A stretch of DNA of 64,000 nt from Flavobacterium geliluteum. Lineage in GTDB: Bacteria; Bacteroidota; Bacteroidia; Flavobacteriales; Flavobacteriaceae. The position numbers and the translations under genes were made by a program. The notes beneath the pieces were generated by a model. The model saw nothing but the letters and a program-made list of their open reading frames with translations, had not been told where the DNA came from and did no database searches. The stretch is from contig NZ_JAGFBV010000014.1 in NCBI RefSeq assembly GCF_017948595.1, positions 49,042 to 113,041 of the forward strand, in the 5' to 3' direction. Below, in pieces: positions 8,925-18,009 of this stretch; positions within the stretch are counted from its first letter, which is position 1; every line of letters starts with the position of its first letter.

Positions 8925-10046
8925 TTATTTCTTTGCTACAGGTTGTGTTTTATAGGTTTCGATTTCAAAAATCAAAGTAGCGTTTGGCGGAATTACACCT
9001 CCGGCACCCGCTGCTCCGTAAGCTAAATCTGAAGGAAGAAAGAAAGTTGCTTTTTCTCCGTCAGACATCATATTCAAAGCTTCAATAAAACCGGGAATCA
9101 TTCCGTCTTTTTTGCCCGCTACGAAAGGAAATGCCTGATAACCGTTATTCGCATCTCTATTGGCATCGTATTTTCCGTAGGTTCTTGCCACATTAGCTAT
9201 ACTGCTGTCAAAAAGATTTCCATCTTCAAAATAGCCTGCGTAGTGAAAATAAAATGTTGTTCCTTCTGCTGCTTTTACACCTGTTCCTTTTTGAGTGACA
9301 ACATATTTCAAGCCAGAAGCTGTAGTTGTGGCTGTTGCTTTAATTTTTGAAAAATAAGCAGCTTTGATTTCTGCTTTTTTAAATTCGTCAGAGAATACTT
9401 TTACGGCGTCAAATTTTTTAGCAGCTGCTCCTTTGCGGGTAATGGTAATTTTTGTAATGATATCATCTTGCACAATTTTGTTTACAATGTCCATTCCAGT
9501 AACAACATGACCAAAAATAGTATGTTTTCCGTTGAGCCACGGTGTGTCTTTATGAGTAATAAAAAATTGACTTCCGTTCGTAGCTGGACCAGAATTAGCC
9601 ATTGCTAAAATACCGCCTTTTTCAAATTTTAATTCAGGAACAAATTCGTCTTTAAAAGCATATCCTGGACCTCCGGAACCATTTCCTTCAGGATCACCTC
9701 CCTGAATCATAAAATCGTTGATGACGCGATGAAATTTTAATCCATCATAAAAAGGTTTTCCTTTTAAGCTTTCCTTTTTTACAGATGGATTTTTTCCTTC
9801 TGCCAAAGAAACAAAGTTAGCTACCGTTACGGGTGCTTTTATATATTCTAAAGACAAAACAATATCACCTTTTGTGGTTGTTATTGTAGCAAAAATACCG
9901 TCGTTTGGATCCACTTTTGGATCTGCTTTTGGAGCAATTTTAGTTACGGACGTTTTAGCTTTTGGTTTTGCAATAGGTTTTTTTGTGCTTTGCGCCTGAA
10001 TGTTTAACATCGCCAGGCAAAATAAAAATAAAATTTTAAATTTCAT
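8925..10046 (-). CDS. Exported cyclophilin-FKBP fusion peptidyl-prolyl isomerase
   Basis: Catalyses cis-trans isomerisation of prolyl bonds, probably in the periplasm. Order: signal peptide 1-19 (ends NIQAQ), a Lys/Pro/Ala-rich linker 20-48, a cyclophilin domain about 50-215 (FHRVINDFMIQGGDPEGNG, NGSQFFITHKDTPWLNGKHTIFG), then an FKBP domain about 240-365 (GLKYVV, GMIPGFIEAL, LAYGAAGAGGVIPPNATLIFEIE). It is the last gene of the nrnA-gldI operon, 40 nt after its paralogue. Two isomerase folds in one polypeptide is unusual outside this phylum. It lacks the lipobox of its neighbour, so the two copies may sit in different places. Confidence 0.9.
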   Translation of the reverse strand: MKFKILFLFCLAMLNIQAQSTKKPIAKPKAKTSVTKIAPKADPKVDPNDGIFATITTTKGDIVLSLEYIKAPVTVANFVSLAEGKNPSVKKESLKGKPFYDGLKFHRVINDFMIQGGDPEGNGSGGPGYAFKDEFVPELKFEKGGILAMANSGPATNGSQFFITHKDTPWLNGKHTIFGHVVTGMDIVNKIVQDDIITKITITRKGAAAKKFDAVKVFSDEFKKAEIKAAYFSKIKATATTTASGLKYVVTQKGTGVKAAEGTTFYFHYAGYFEDGNLFDSSIANVARTYGKYDANRDANNGYQAFPFVAGKKDGMIPGFIEALNMMSDGEKATFFLPSDLAYGAAGAGGVIPPNATLIFEIETYKTQPVAKK

Positions 10047-10086
10047 TGTGATTCAATTTAAGTCACTATTTAGTTATTGAAAATAA

Positions 10087-11169
10087 TTATTGTTGCGGCA
10101 TTTTTTCTAATAATTCAATCTCGAAAATAATATTAGCATTGGGTGGAATTACACCGCCAGCTCCAGCTTCCCCATACGCTAAATGCGAAGGGATAAAAAT
10201 GACAGCTTTATCACCAAAAGAAAGTTTTTCGATACCTTCGATAAATCCGGGAATCATGCCGTCTTTGCGACCAGCTTCAAACGGAAGTGGCTGGTATGCT
10301 TTAGCTTCAGCTTTTTTCTGATCAAATTTTCCGAATGTTTTCGCAACACTTTCAATGCTGGTATCAAATAATGTTCCATCTTCCAAAAATCCCGCATAAG
10401 GAATGAATAATGGAGCTCCTTTAGTAGGTTTTTTGCCAGCGCCTTTTTCCGTAATTACATACTCTAAACCTGAAGTTGTTTTGATCGCTTTTGATCGTAA
10501 AGAAGCATAATAGGCTACTTTTTCTTTCTGAACAGCTGCATATTTTCCTTTTTCTTTTTCAATTTCTGAAAAATAATCGTGAAATACTTTTACAGCATCA
10601 AATTTTTTGGCAGCTTCTCCGTTTCTAATGATTTTTACAGCAATCAGTTGGTCATCTTGAATCACTTTATTAACCACTTCTTGTCCTTTTTCGACTACAT
10701 GGCCAAAAATAGTATGTTTTCCGTCTAACCAAGGTGTCTCAACGTGTGTAATAAAAAATTGACTGCTATTTGTTCCTGGACCATTGTTGGCCATAGCCAA
10801 AACACCCGGTTTATCAAATCGTAAGTCTGATATTTCATCTTTAAATTTATAACCCGTATCTCCCGATCCGGTTCCTGAAGGATCCCCTGTCTGGATCATA
10901 AAATCTTCTATCACTCTATGAAATTTTAATCCATCAAAAAAGGGTTTGCTTTTAATATTTTCATCTGTTACAAATTCATTTTTGCCTTCTGCCAATGTTA
11001 CAAAATTAGCAACGGTAACGGGTGCTTTTTTATAATCCAATTCAACAATAATGTTTCCTTTATTAGTTTCAATTTCAGCATATAAACCATCAGGTAAATT
11101 GCTGTGTTCGTCTTTACAAGAATAAAATGAGGTAACGGCTAATAGCAATAATAGAATACTTTTTTTCAT
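10087..11169 (-). CDS. Lipoprotein cyclophilin-FKBP fusion peptidyl-prolyl isomerase
   Basis: Paralogue of the gene downstream with the same two-domain order, but anchored as a lipoprotein: signal MKKSILLLLLAV then lipobox FYSC (Cys18) and acidic residues. Cyclophilin about 28-195 (FHRVIEDFMIQTGDPSGTG, SSQFFITHVETPWLDGKHTIFG), FKBP about 235-357 (GLEYVITEKGAG, GMIPGFIEGIEKL, LAYGEAGAGGVIPPNANIIFEIE). Starts 14 nt after the gldI stop. Probably helps fold secreted or outer-membrane proteins together with GldI. Arose by duplication of its neighbour. Confidence 0.9.
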   Translation of the reverse strand: MKKSILLLLLAVTSFYSCKDEHSNLPDGLYAEIETNKGNIIVELDYKKAPVTVANFVTLAEGKNEFVTDENIKSKPFFDGLKFHRVIEDFMIQTGDPSGTGSGDTGYKFKDEISDLRFDKPGVLAMANNGPGTNSSQFFITHVETPWLDGKHTIFGHVVEKGQEVVNKVIQDDQLIAVKIIRNGEAAKKFDAVKVFHDYFSEIEKEKGKYAAVQKEKVAYYASLRSKAIKTTSGLEYVITEKGAGKKPTKGAPLFIPYAGFLEDGTLFDTSIESVAKTFGKFDQKKAEAKAYQPLPFEAGRKDGMIPGFIEGIEKLSFGDKAVIFIPSHLAYGEAGAGGVIPPNANIIFEIELLEKMPQQ

Positions 11170-11183
11170 TTTTTTATACTTTT

Positions 11184-11825
11184 TTATGGGTTTAAAGTGT
11201 CTTTTTTTGTTACAGTAATAGGTTTAACAACAGTTGTTTTGGTAATTGGTGTGCCCGAAGTAACTGTTTTTGATGCTTCTTCCGAAACAAAATTACGAAG
11301 CGAAACAGTACACATCAACGATTCGTTGGTACCGATTTTTTTATTGTCACCATGATACCCGTAAGCAATGTGAGATGGAAATAAAAACGTTACGATTTCG
11401 TTTTTGTGCATCAGTTTGATCCCGTCACGCAATCCCATCATAATGTCTTGTTTATCTACATAATAGGTTTGCGGGCCAAGGTCAGCTTCAGAATAAATCA
11501 CGGCGCCTTTTATATCTCTTATTTCCAGATTATAGTAGGCGATATCTCCTCTTTTAGGTTTTAAAGTATCGGTTAAATTGCGCTCTTCATAGTGGTACCA
11601 ATATCCTTTTTTAGAAGCAAAATATTTTACTTTCGGATTGCTTTTAATGATTTTTTTGATGATGTCTTCTTCAGTTGCAACCAGTTTTTTGTTTCTGTCA
11701 GCCGATTTTTTCATAAAACTTCCCGAAGCTCTGGATATAGGTTTTCTGGCTTCTTCGTGATGTTTGCAGCTGGCAAGCAAAACGATAAAAAGCAAGGTAT
11801 AGATACTTATTTTTAAGTAATTCAT
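11184..11825 (-). CDS. gldI: Gliding motility lipoprotein, FKBP-type isomerase GldI
   Basis: GldI is required for gliding in Flavobacterium johnsoniae and is thought to help fold gliding/T9SS components. Signal sequence with lipobox LLASC (Cys20), then the characteristic KHHEEARKPISRASGSFMKKS segment, a long variable N-part and one FKBP domain about 90-180 (KRGDIAYYNLEIRD, GLRDGIKLMHKNEIVTFLFPSHIAYGY). A Thr/Lys-rich tail follows. Lies between nrnA (20 nt upstream) and the two fusion isomerases in one minus-strand operon. Implies the organism, or its ancestor, glides; the other gld genes are not in the window. Confidence 0.9.
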   Translation of the reverse strand: MNYLKISIYTLLFIVLLASCKHHEEARKPISRASGSFMKKSADRNKKLVATEEDIIKKIIKSNPKVKYFASKKGYWYHYEERNLTDTLKPKRGDIAYYNLEIRDIKGAVIYSEADLGPQTYYVDKQDIMMGLRDGIKLMHKNEIVTFLFPSHIAYGYHGDNKKIGTNESLMCTVSLRNFVSEEASKTVTSGTPITKTTVVKPITVTKKDTLNP

Positions 11826-11844
11826 ACGGAGTTGTGTTTTCTGG

Positions 11845-12849
11845 TTATATTTTTAGTTTTGTTACTAAATCTTCAAATTTTTTCAACGTTTCTTCCATAG
11901 AAACCTCAGATTTTCCTCCCGCAGCGTTGATATGCCCGCCACCATTAAAATGATCTCTGGCAAACTGATTCACATCAAACCCATCTTGAGAGCGGAACGA
12001 AATCTTGATTATTTTCTCGTCTTTATTTTCTATAAATATAGCAGTAAAAATAATGCCTTTTATACTTAATCCGTAATTTACGATTCCTTCGGTATCTCCT
12101 TTTACATAATTAAAAGAATCTAATTCGTTTTGCGTAAGCGAAGTATAAGAAGTTTTATGTTCTTCGAAGACTTTCATATTCTGCAAAGCGCGCCCTAATA
12201 ATTGAAGACGGCTGTACGAACTATTATCGAATAATAAAACAGGGATCTCAGTGTTTTCAGCACCTAAATCAATTAATTCTGCCACAATTCGATGTGTGTT
12301 TCCTGTTGTTTTTGGAAAACGAAAAGATCCGGAATCGGTCAGTATTCCGGTGTAAATACAGGTTGCAATGGTTTTGTCAAGATCTTCTTTTTTATCTAAA
12401 AATAGAATGAAATTATAAATCATTTCACAAGTCGAACCAAAAGAGGTATCTGAATACGTATAAGCCGCATAATCATCAGGTTTTTGATGATGATCAATCA
12501 TGATAAACGGAGCAGTTAGCTTAGCCAAAGTATGTTCCATTTCGCCTACACGATGTAAAGCATTGAAGTCAAGCGTAAAAATGAGCTCTGATTCTTGTAA
12601 TATAGTAGTACAATTTTCGGTGTCTTTTTCAAATATTCTTACCGTTTCTGAGCCCGGTAACCAAGCCAGAAAATCAGGAAAATCATTGGGTGCAATCACG
12701 GTAGGCTGGTGATTGTTTTTTAGTAAAAAGTGGTATAATGCCAGCGTAGAGCCCATGGCATCGCCATCTGGACCTCTGTGCGGAATGATGGCGATTTTTT
12801 TTGGACTTGCGAGCAGCAATTTTATCGCCTGAATATCTTGTATTTTCAT
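11845..12849 (-). CDS. nrnA: DHH/DHHA1 phosphoesterase, NrnA-like oligoribonuclease/pAp phosphatase
   Basis: Degrades 2-5 nt RNAs and/or pAp to AMP. Motifs: HRGPDGDAMGS (24-34, metal ligands), FTLDFN (91-96), DHH at 119-121, and the DHHA1 motif GGGHINAAGG near 302-311. The 334 residues match NrnA. First gene of the nrnA-gldI-PPIase operon; a CGAATTTA string at 12856-12863 (TAAATTCG on the coding strand) is close to a -7 box just before the start. Which substrate dominates cannot be told from sequence. Confidence 0.88.
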   Translation of the reverse strand: MKIQDIQAIKLLLASPKKIAIIPHRGPDGDAMGSTLALYHFLLKNNHQPTVIAPNDFPDFLAWLPGSETVRIFEKDTENCTTILQESELIFTLDFNALHRVGEMEHTLAKLTAPFIMIDHHQKPDDYAAYTYSDTSFGSTCEMIYNFILFLDKKEDLDKTIATCIYTGILTDSGSFRFPKTTGNTHRIVAELIDLGAENTEIPVLLFDNSSYSRLQLLGRALQNMKVFEEHKTSYTSLTQNELDSFNYVKGDTEGIVNYGLSIKGIIFTAIFIENKDEKIIKISFRSQDGFDVNQFARDHFNGGGHINAAGGKSEVSMEETLKKFEDLVTKLKI

Positions 12850-13027
12850 AGTGTGCGAATTTACATTTTTTTAATGTAATGTTGAAATCATTTTATAGAT
12901 TAACACACTTTTATAAATTGTGAGTTTTTAGTCGGTGTTTTTGTTGTTTTTTTGCTCTTTTTTATTGAGCTTTTTTGATTTTATCAAATACTAATGATAC
13001 CATCAAAAAAATAGATTTTCGATTAGG

Positions 13028-14263
13028 CTAGAGCCATTTTTGATACAATTTATATTTGGCACCTTTTACAATTTGTGATTTATAAATTCCTACAGAACCT
13101 GACGAGAAATACGCAATTGTACACGCAATCGCAATAAAAATTCCGGGTTGTATTCCAAATAATTCCAATCCCATGATCGTGCACGCAATAGGCGTGTGGG
13201 TAGCACCCGAAAACACAGCAACAAAACCCATTCCTGCCAAAAGTGCTATGGGTAAAGGTATAATAAGTGACAGCGCACTTCCTAAGGTGGCTCCAACAAA
13301 AAAGAGAGGAGTTACTTCGCCGCCTTTAAAACCGGCACCTAAAGTAAATCCCGTAAATAAAATTTTAAGTAAAAAATCATACCACGGATTTGGACTCGAA
13401 AAAGAAGCAACAATAACAGGAACTCCTAAACCCGAAAATTTAGAAAATCCGAAACCGGCAATAGCAATGGCTAAAACTATCCCGCCAACAAAAGGACGAA
13501 ACGGCGGATATTTGATTTTTTTTGAAAAAAGTGAACCCCAAAAATGAGTTGTTCTGGAAAAAAGCAACGCAGCCAACCCTGATAGAGCACCAATAATTAC
13601 GGTATAAAGTAAATTAGTAAAAGTAATTTCAGGCACTTCAGGAATGTGATAATGAGTATGTTTAATATGCCAAAATTCGACCGTAAAATAGGCCGCATAC
13701 GCCACTAAAAACGATAAAATCATACTTTTTAAATTGATTTTACTAAAGTATAAAACTTCCAAAGCAAAAATAGCACCCGCTAAAGGCGTTCCAAAAACCG
13801 ATGCAAAACCAGCGCTGATTCCAAGAATAATTAGAATTTTTCGCTCGGAATTATTCAAATTAAAAAGCTTCGTGAATTGATCAGCAATCGCGCCACCCAT
13901 TTGTACAGCCGTACCTTCGCGACCCGCAGAACCTCCAAATAAATGAGTGATTAAAGTGCCTAAAAGTACCAGAGGAGCCATTCTAAAAGGAATGACTTTT
14001 TGTGGCTTTTCGTATTCTTCTAGCAATAAATTATTACCTTTTACAACCGATGCGCCCCAATAATGGTAACTAAGACCGACCAATAATCCTCCGATGGGCA
14101 AAAGCCAAATAATCCAGTCATGCTGAATTCTAAATTGAGTCACCCATTCTAGTGAAATTAAGAAAAAAGCGGATGCAGAACCTGAAAAAATGCCTATCAA
14201 AGCACAAATTAGAATCCATTTGAAAGTTGTAAAAAGTATTTGTTTTGGGTTTTGAAAAGTCAT
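13028..14263 (-). CDS. CLC family transporter, probable CLC-F-type fluoride/proton antiporter
   Basis: Polytopic CLC protein of 411 residues. The second anion-path motif is intact as GSAGREGTAVQ (112-121) with gating Glu116, and a GAGFKGGEVTPLFFVGA block lies near 310. The first motif, GSGIP in chloride CLCs, is here KGNNLL (75-80). Replacement of the central Ser (by Met or Asn) together with a GREG(T/V) motif and a short chain of about 400 residues is what I know of the CLC-F fluoride exporters, so fluoride export is more likely than chloride transport. No fluoride riboswitch is visible upstream. Substrate is inferred from these residues only. Confidence 0.8.
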   Translation of the reverse strand: MTFQNPKQILFTTFKWILICALIGIFSGSASAFFLISLEWVTQFRIQHDWIIWLLPIGGLLVGLSYHYWGASVVKGNNLLLEEYEKPQKVIPFRMAPLVLLGTLITHLFGGSAGREGTAVQMGGAIADQFTKLFNLNNSERKILIILGISAGFASVFGTPLAGAIFALEVLYFSKINLKSMILSFLVAYAAYFTVEFWHIKHTHYHIPEVPEITFTNLLYTVIIGALSGLAALLFSRTTHFWGSLFSKKIKYPPFRPFVGGIVLAIAIAGFGFSKFSGLGVPVIVASFSSPNPWYDFLLKILFTGFTLGAGFKGGEVTPLFFVGATLGSALSLIIPLPIALLAGMGFVAVFSGATHTPIACTIMGLELFGIQPGIFIAIACTIAYFSSGSVGIYKSQIVKGAKYKLYQKWL

Positions 14264-14401
14264 TAATAATTTGAAGTTTTTTAGCTGCGAATTTCACGAA
14301 TTTTCATGAATTTTAATATTTTAAAAGCAGAAATTATAAATCATTTTAATCGTTCGTCTGTTGTGAAAAAATGATCAGAACAAATGATCAGCAAGAATAA
14401 T

Positions 14402-14785
14402 TTACTGGATAACAGCTGTAAATTCAATTTCAACCAAATATTCGGGAGCAACCAATTTACTGATTTCATAAAACCCCGTTGTTGGTTTTATTTCTTTAAA
14501 AAATGCAGAATGTGCTTTTGCAACGTCTTCAAAAGTGGTAATATCAGTGGTGAAAATGCGGGTTCGAATTACATCTTTCATTCCAACATTTAAATCTTCC
14601 AGCACTTTTTCTACACGTTCCAAAATATTGTAAGTCTGCGCATAGGCATCATCGGCTTTTACTTTTTCGCCATCAACAATTGCCACAGTGCCCGAAACTT
14701 CTATGATATTACCAATTCTTACCGCACGACAATATCCCATTTTGTCTTCCCATGGAGAGCCTGTTAAGATGTTTTCTCGTTTCAT
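14402..14785 (-). CDS. RidA/YjgF family enamine/imine deaminase-like protein
   Basis: RidA proteins hydrolyse reactive enamines/imines from PLP enzymes; this one belongs to the wider YjgF/YER057c family. 127 residues; the conserved pattern is visible as RIGNIIEVSGTVAI (about 23-36), TYNILERVEKVLEDLN (50-66), RTRIFTTDI with the key Arg (about 76-84) and the C-terminal VEIEFTAVI. It stands alone between the CLC gene (138 nt) and the CbpM gene (152 nt), all on the minus strand. Substrate unknown. Confidence 0.85.
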   Translation of the reverse strand: MKRENILTGSPWEDKMGYCRAVRIGNIIEVSGTVAIVDGEKVKADDAYAQTYNILERVEKVLEDLNVGMKDVIRTRIFTTDITTFEDVAKAHSAFFKEIKPTTGFYEISKLVAPEYLVEIEFTAVIQ

Positions 14786-14937
14786 TTGTATTTTTTTTTG
14801 AGTTTTTTTTCAAAATAACCAAACAAATTGTAGTTGTTTAATTGGGTTGCAATTTATAAAATATACTTATTAAAAAGAGTTGAATTTGTATAAAATCAAT
14901 TGCTAAATATTGCTTTTTTGTGATATTTTAAATCGTT

Positions 14938-15243
14938 TTATTCTTTAAAATGATGTTCAAAAAGGCGAAGTTTATTTTGAGTGTTCGTAAGATTTTGTTG
15001 CAAAGTTTCAATTTTGTTCAATAAATGTGCGATGGCATCAATTCCTTCCAAATTAATTTTAAGATCGTAATGAAGCCGAATCATTTTTTCTACCGTTGGT
15101 AATTGTTCGGGATGTAAATATTGCTCTTCTTCCTGAAAAATAATGTTAATCAGACCATAGTTGTGCAACTCTGCTATAAAAGTATCATCAATTTCGTGAT
15201 ACAGGCAAAATTGGTTGATTTGAATTAAGTTTTTACTGCTCAT
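14938..15243 (-). CDS. cbpM: CbpM-like chaperone modulator
   Basis: Small MerR-like/coiled-coil protein (101 residues) that in E. coli binds the J domain of CbpA and inhibits it. N-terminal [21 protein letters not shown] resembles a winged-helix half, followed by [29 protein letters not shown] and a C-terminal coiled coil (about 75-100). Its start overlaps the end of the CbpA gene by 11 bp, typical of the cbpA-cbpM operon. The context makes the call firm. Confidence 0.85.
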   Translation of the reverse strand: MSSKNLIQINQFCLYHEIDDTFIAELHNYGLINIIFQEEEQYLHPEQLPTVEKMIRLHYDLKINLEGIDAIAHLLNKIETLQQNLTNTQNKLRLFEHHFKE

Positions 15244-16153
15244 GATGTCTTAATTTAGCTAGTTCTTCGAATAATTCTTTTTCTTTTAGAGATAATTTTG
15301 TTGGAGTTTTTAATTTATAGGTAATGTATAAATCCCCAAACTGATTGTCTTTTTTATAAATCGGAAACCCTTTTCCTTTCAATTTGACTTTTGTTTCGGC
15401 TTGAGTTTCTTCCGGGACTTTTATTTTTACTTTTCCATCAAAAGTATTCACATAAATTTCGCCTCCCAAAATGGCGGTATATAAATCGAGGTTTACATCG
15501 GCATACAGGTTGTTCCCTTCTCTTTTAAAATCAGAATTATTTTCAATAACAAAAGTTATATACAAGTCACCATTCGGCCCCCCATTGGCTCCCGGTCCGC
15601 CATGTCCTGTGATTTTTATAATTTGACCATTTTCTACACCAGCCGGAATAGTGATTCGAATATTCTTTCCATTGACGGTTAAATTTTGCTTCGTAGTGTT
15701 ATAAGCTGTGGCCAAATCGAGCTGTAATTCGGCATTAAAATCCTGACCTCTATATTTTGATTGACCACGGCCACTACCGGCTTCTCCGTACATAGAGTTA
15801 AAAAAATCAGAAAAATCATTTCCGGAAAAATCGCCTCCGCCAAAGTCACTATAATTTTGATTATTTTGCTGTTGTCTTGATTGTTGTTGTTGATTTGGAT
15901 TGTAACCTGCTTTTTCAAATTCGTCAGCATGTTTCCAGTCTTTTCCGTACTTGTCGTATTTTTTACGATTCTCAGCATTGCTCAAAACTTCATTGGCTTC
16001 GTTTATTTCCTTGAATTTTTTTTCCGCTTCTTTATCGTTCGGATTTAAATCAGGATGGTATTTTCGGGCCAGTTTTCGATACGCTTTTTTGATTTCAGCT
16101 TCCGTTGCCGCTTTTGTGATTTCTAATGTTTTATAATAGTCAATATAATCCAT
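15233..16153 (-). CDS. cbpA: DnaJ-type co-chaperone, curved-DNA-binding protein CbpA
   Basis: Class B J-protein of 306 residues. J domain 1-70 with HPD in [10 protein letters not shown] (about 32-41); Gly/Gln/Asn-rich linker about 85-135 (runs of Gln and GGGDFSGND); two beta-barrel substrate-binding domains from about 140 with [24 protein letters not shown] and a C-terminal dimer region. No zinc-finger cysteines, which separates it from DnaJ. Works with DnaK. Co-transcribed with cbpM by overlap. Confidence 0.9.
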   Translation of the reverse strand: MDYIDYYKTLEITKAATEAEIKKAYRKLARKYHPDLNPNDKEAEKKFKEINEANEVLSNAENRKKYDKYGKDWKHADEFEKAGYNPNQQQQSRQQQNNQNYSDFGGGDFSGNDFSDFFNSMYGEAGSGRGQSKYRGQDFNAELQLDLATAYNTTKQNLTVNGKNIRITIPAGVENGQIIKITGHGGPGANGGPNGDLYITFVIENNSDFKREGNNLYADVNLDLYTAILGGEIYVNTFDGKVKIKVPEETQAETKVKLKGKGFPIYKKDNQFGDLYITYKLKTPTKLSLKEKELFEELAKLRHHEQ

Positions 16154-16470
16154 TTTGCTTATTTTTTAATAAAGATAAACTAAAATAGTGAAGTTAAGAA
16201 TAAGTTGTTAATTATCAAAAAGATGTGTTTTCTTTTCAGATAGATGAATAAATTATAATTGATACTGCTTTTAAATTGAGCTGTTTTTTTTAAAGAATTT
16301 ATTTTTTAGAAAAATGATCTGTTTTGGCAGGTTTTTTGTTTGCAAAAATTAGCCTAATATATTGTTATAAAAGTCTTAAAGTTGAAGTGAGTAATTAAAT
16401 TATGCTATTTTTGCTTTGCTATACGATCATTTTTTAAAATTATATAAGCCGATTCGATAAACTTTTTTCA
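16154..16470. other. Divergent intergenic region, no gene
   Basis: AT-rich gap of 317 bp between cbpA (minus) and the exported protein (plus). Apart from the plus-strand promoter at 16382-16413 I see no ORF, repeat or RNA element. Confidence 0.6.
16382..16413 (+). promoter_or_regulatory. Promoter for exported protein gene at 16471
   Basis: TTG at 16382-16384, 21-bp spacer, TATTTTTG at 16406-16413: a full match to the Bacteroidota -33/-7 promoter. Predicted leader about 50 nt. Confidence 0.65.
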
Positions 16471-17181
16471 ATGAAGCACATCTTTTTTTTAATATTATTT
16501 TTTGCCTTTGCCACAGTTACAGCTCAATCAGAGTTCAACTCGGGCTTTAAAGCTATACCGGCTCCTAAGTTTAGTTCAAAACCTAAAAAAATACCTCCTC
16601 CGGAAGCTAAAAAAACCGAGGATAATCTGGATATGCCTGCTATCAAAACACCTAACGTTTTTGAAAACACAAGCATTACGCCTAAATCTAAATATCAGAT
16701 AGGAGAGAAGAAAAGTACTTTTACCATGTCTACCGAAACAGATTTTGCAAATCCCGGTGATCGTTATATTCCAAAAATGGAGAAAGATTTGGATAAGGCT
16801 CTTAGAGCTGCAGGTTTGAAAGAGGGGCGTGGAGAGTTAGTCAAAAAGAATATTTCTCTGGGTGATTTCAAAACTAATTCAGCATATTTTATCGTTAAAT
16901 TCAGAGATTTTGGTGCAATTGATGGTGATTTAGTCAAAATTTCATCAAATGACAGAGTAATTCTGGATCAGTTATTTCTGGATAGTAATTTTAAACAGGT
17001 AAAAATTGATCTCGCTATGGGATTTAATAAACTTGATTTTGAGGCGTTAAATATTGGTACTTTAGGAGGAAATACAGCCGAAATACAAGTTTTTGATGAT
17101 AAAGGCACATTGATTACCAATGACTATTGGGACAATCTTGCTGCAGGATTTAAAGCATCAATTATTGTGACGAAAGAGTAG
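16471..17181 (+). CDS. Hypothetical exported protein, 236 aa
   Basis: Function unknown. Signal peptide 1-18 ending TVTAQ, then a low-complexity Pro/Lys stretch (about 24-60, KPKKIPPPEAKK), and a folded C-terminal half (about 110-236) rich in predicted strands, with GDFKTNSAYFIVKFRDFG and a closing region NTAEIQVFDDKGTLITND that has the look of a beta-sandwich. No lipobox and no sorting domain. It has its own promoter and ends next to an inverted repeat. Probably periplasmic or surface-exposed. Confidence 0.75.
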   Translation: MKHIFFLILFFAFATVTAQSEFNSGFKAIPAPKFSSKPKKIPPPEAKKTEDNLDMPAIKTPNVFENTSITPKSKYQIGEKKSTFTMSTETDFANPGDRYIPKMEKDLDKALRAAGLKEGRGELVKKNISLGDFKTNSAYFIVKFRDFGAIDGDLVKISSNDRVILDQLFLDSNFKQVKIDLAMGFNKLDFEALNIGTLGGNTAEIQVFDDKGTLITNDYWDNLAAGFKASIIVTKE

Positions 17182-17212
17182 GTTTTTTAAAAGAGGTTAT
17201 TAAATTAAGAAA

Positions 17213-17280
17213 GGTTCAAAGGCACAAAGTTTTTACACTTTTAAAACCCTTGAACCTTTGTAACTTTGAGCCTTTGTACC
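17213..17280. repeat. Inverted repeat (ggttcaaaggcacaaag family), likely bidirectional terminator
   Basis: Arms 17213-17229 and 17264-17280 pair at 15 of 17 positions; further aaagg/cctttg words lie between. It separates the convergent genes ending at 17181 and 17286, the right place for a shared terminator. Confidence 0.6.
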
Positions 17281-17285
17281 TGATA

Positions 17286-17813
17286 TTAAAATGGATCGGC
17301 AGTCACTCTAAAATTCATATTGGCTTTTACTTTTACATTTTGTGTAAGTGTTTCTTTAAGGGTCACTTTGGTTCTAATGGTATATTTGTCGGCCTTGATA
17401 TATTGATCTAGTCTTTCGCTGGTACAAATCAGGTCGATAGTATTTGAAGTTGAAGAAATATTGGTTTGATAGGCCAATTCAATCTCATCATTTGCATTTG
17501 TTGAAATGTATAAATGAATTTCTTTTAGGAAAGAAAATGATTTTCCTTCAGGATCGGTAATGCTGAGTTTTAATGTTTTGAGTTTAACATCTTTTACCAG
17601 ACTCGCTCTTGTTTTATTATTTTCAAATTCGGCAGAAGAGTTGGTCGTAACATCTGGAGTTACGATTTCAGTTGGCAGATTGATCGGTGAAGTACTTTTT
17701 ATTTCAATTGTAGTATCGTTCGAGATATTGAAGCTCAATAAATCATCAACTGTATTACAAGAATTTAAAAATACAGATGCAAAAACCGCAAAGGCTATAA
17801 GTTTTGATTTCAT
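17286..17813 (-). CDS. Hypothetical lipoprotein, 175 aa
   Basis: Signal sequence with lipobox FLNSC (Cys19), then NTVDDLL. The rest is Thr/Ser/Asn-rich and beta-strand-rich (LKTLKLSITDPEGKSFSFLKEIHLYIST at about 75-102), resembling small envelope beta-sandwich proteins of Bacteroidota. No family recognised. Transcribed alone; its start faces guaA across a 207-bp gap that carries an inverted repeat. Confidence 0.75.
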   Translation of the reverse strand: MKSKLIAFAVFASVFLNSCNTVDDLLSFNISNDTTIEIKSTSPINLPTEIVTPDVTTNSSAEFENNKTRASLVKDVKLKTLKLSITDPEGKSFSFLKEIHLYISTNANDEIELAYQTNISSTSNTIDLICTSERLDQYIKADKYTIRTKVTLKETLTQNVKVKANMNFRVTADPF

Positions 17814-17871
17814 AAATTTATTTTTTTTAAAATACGTTTTTTTTAGAGATTCGGTTTTTGTAAAAAGACGA

Positions 17872-17950
17872 AGTTTCTAAGTTGCTAAGTAACTAAGTTT
17901 TTTTCTTTTTTCAAGATATCAAAACTGAGAATCTTAGCAACTTAGAACCT
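17872..17950. repeat. Inverted repeat (tctaagttgctaag family)
   Basis: Arms 17872-17889 and 17933-17950 pair at 17 of 18 positions. Related words (aaggttctgagatactgagg) occur at 39906-39932. Here it is between divergent genes, so it is not simply a terminator; it lies just upstream of the guaA promoter. Confidence 0.6.
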
Positions 17951-18009
17951 CAGAACCTTTTTTAGAAAAAAAAATCAAAATTCCATTTTTCAAATTCGAA
18001 TATAAAAAG

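Noticed and set aside
12945..12985. Terminator after the CLC gene
   Set aside because: gctc/gagc stem of only four bases within T-rich sequence; not convincing.
14281..14330. Possible fluoride riboswitch upstream of the CLC gene
   Set aside because: Text is AT-rich with dispersed-repeat words (cgaattttcatgaat); no conserved riboswitch core was found.
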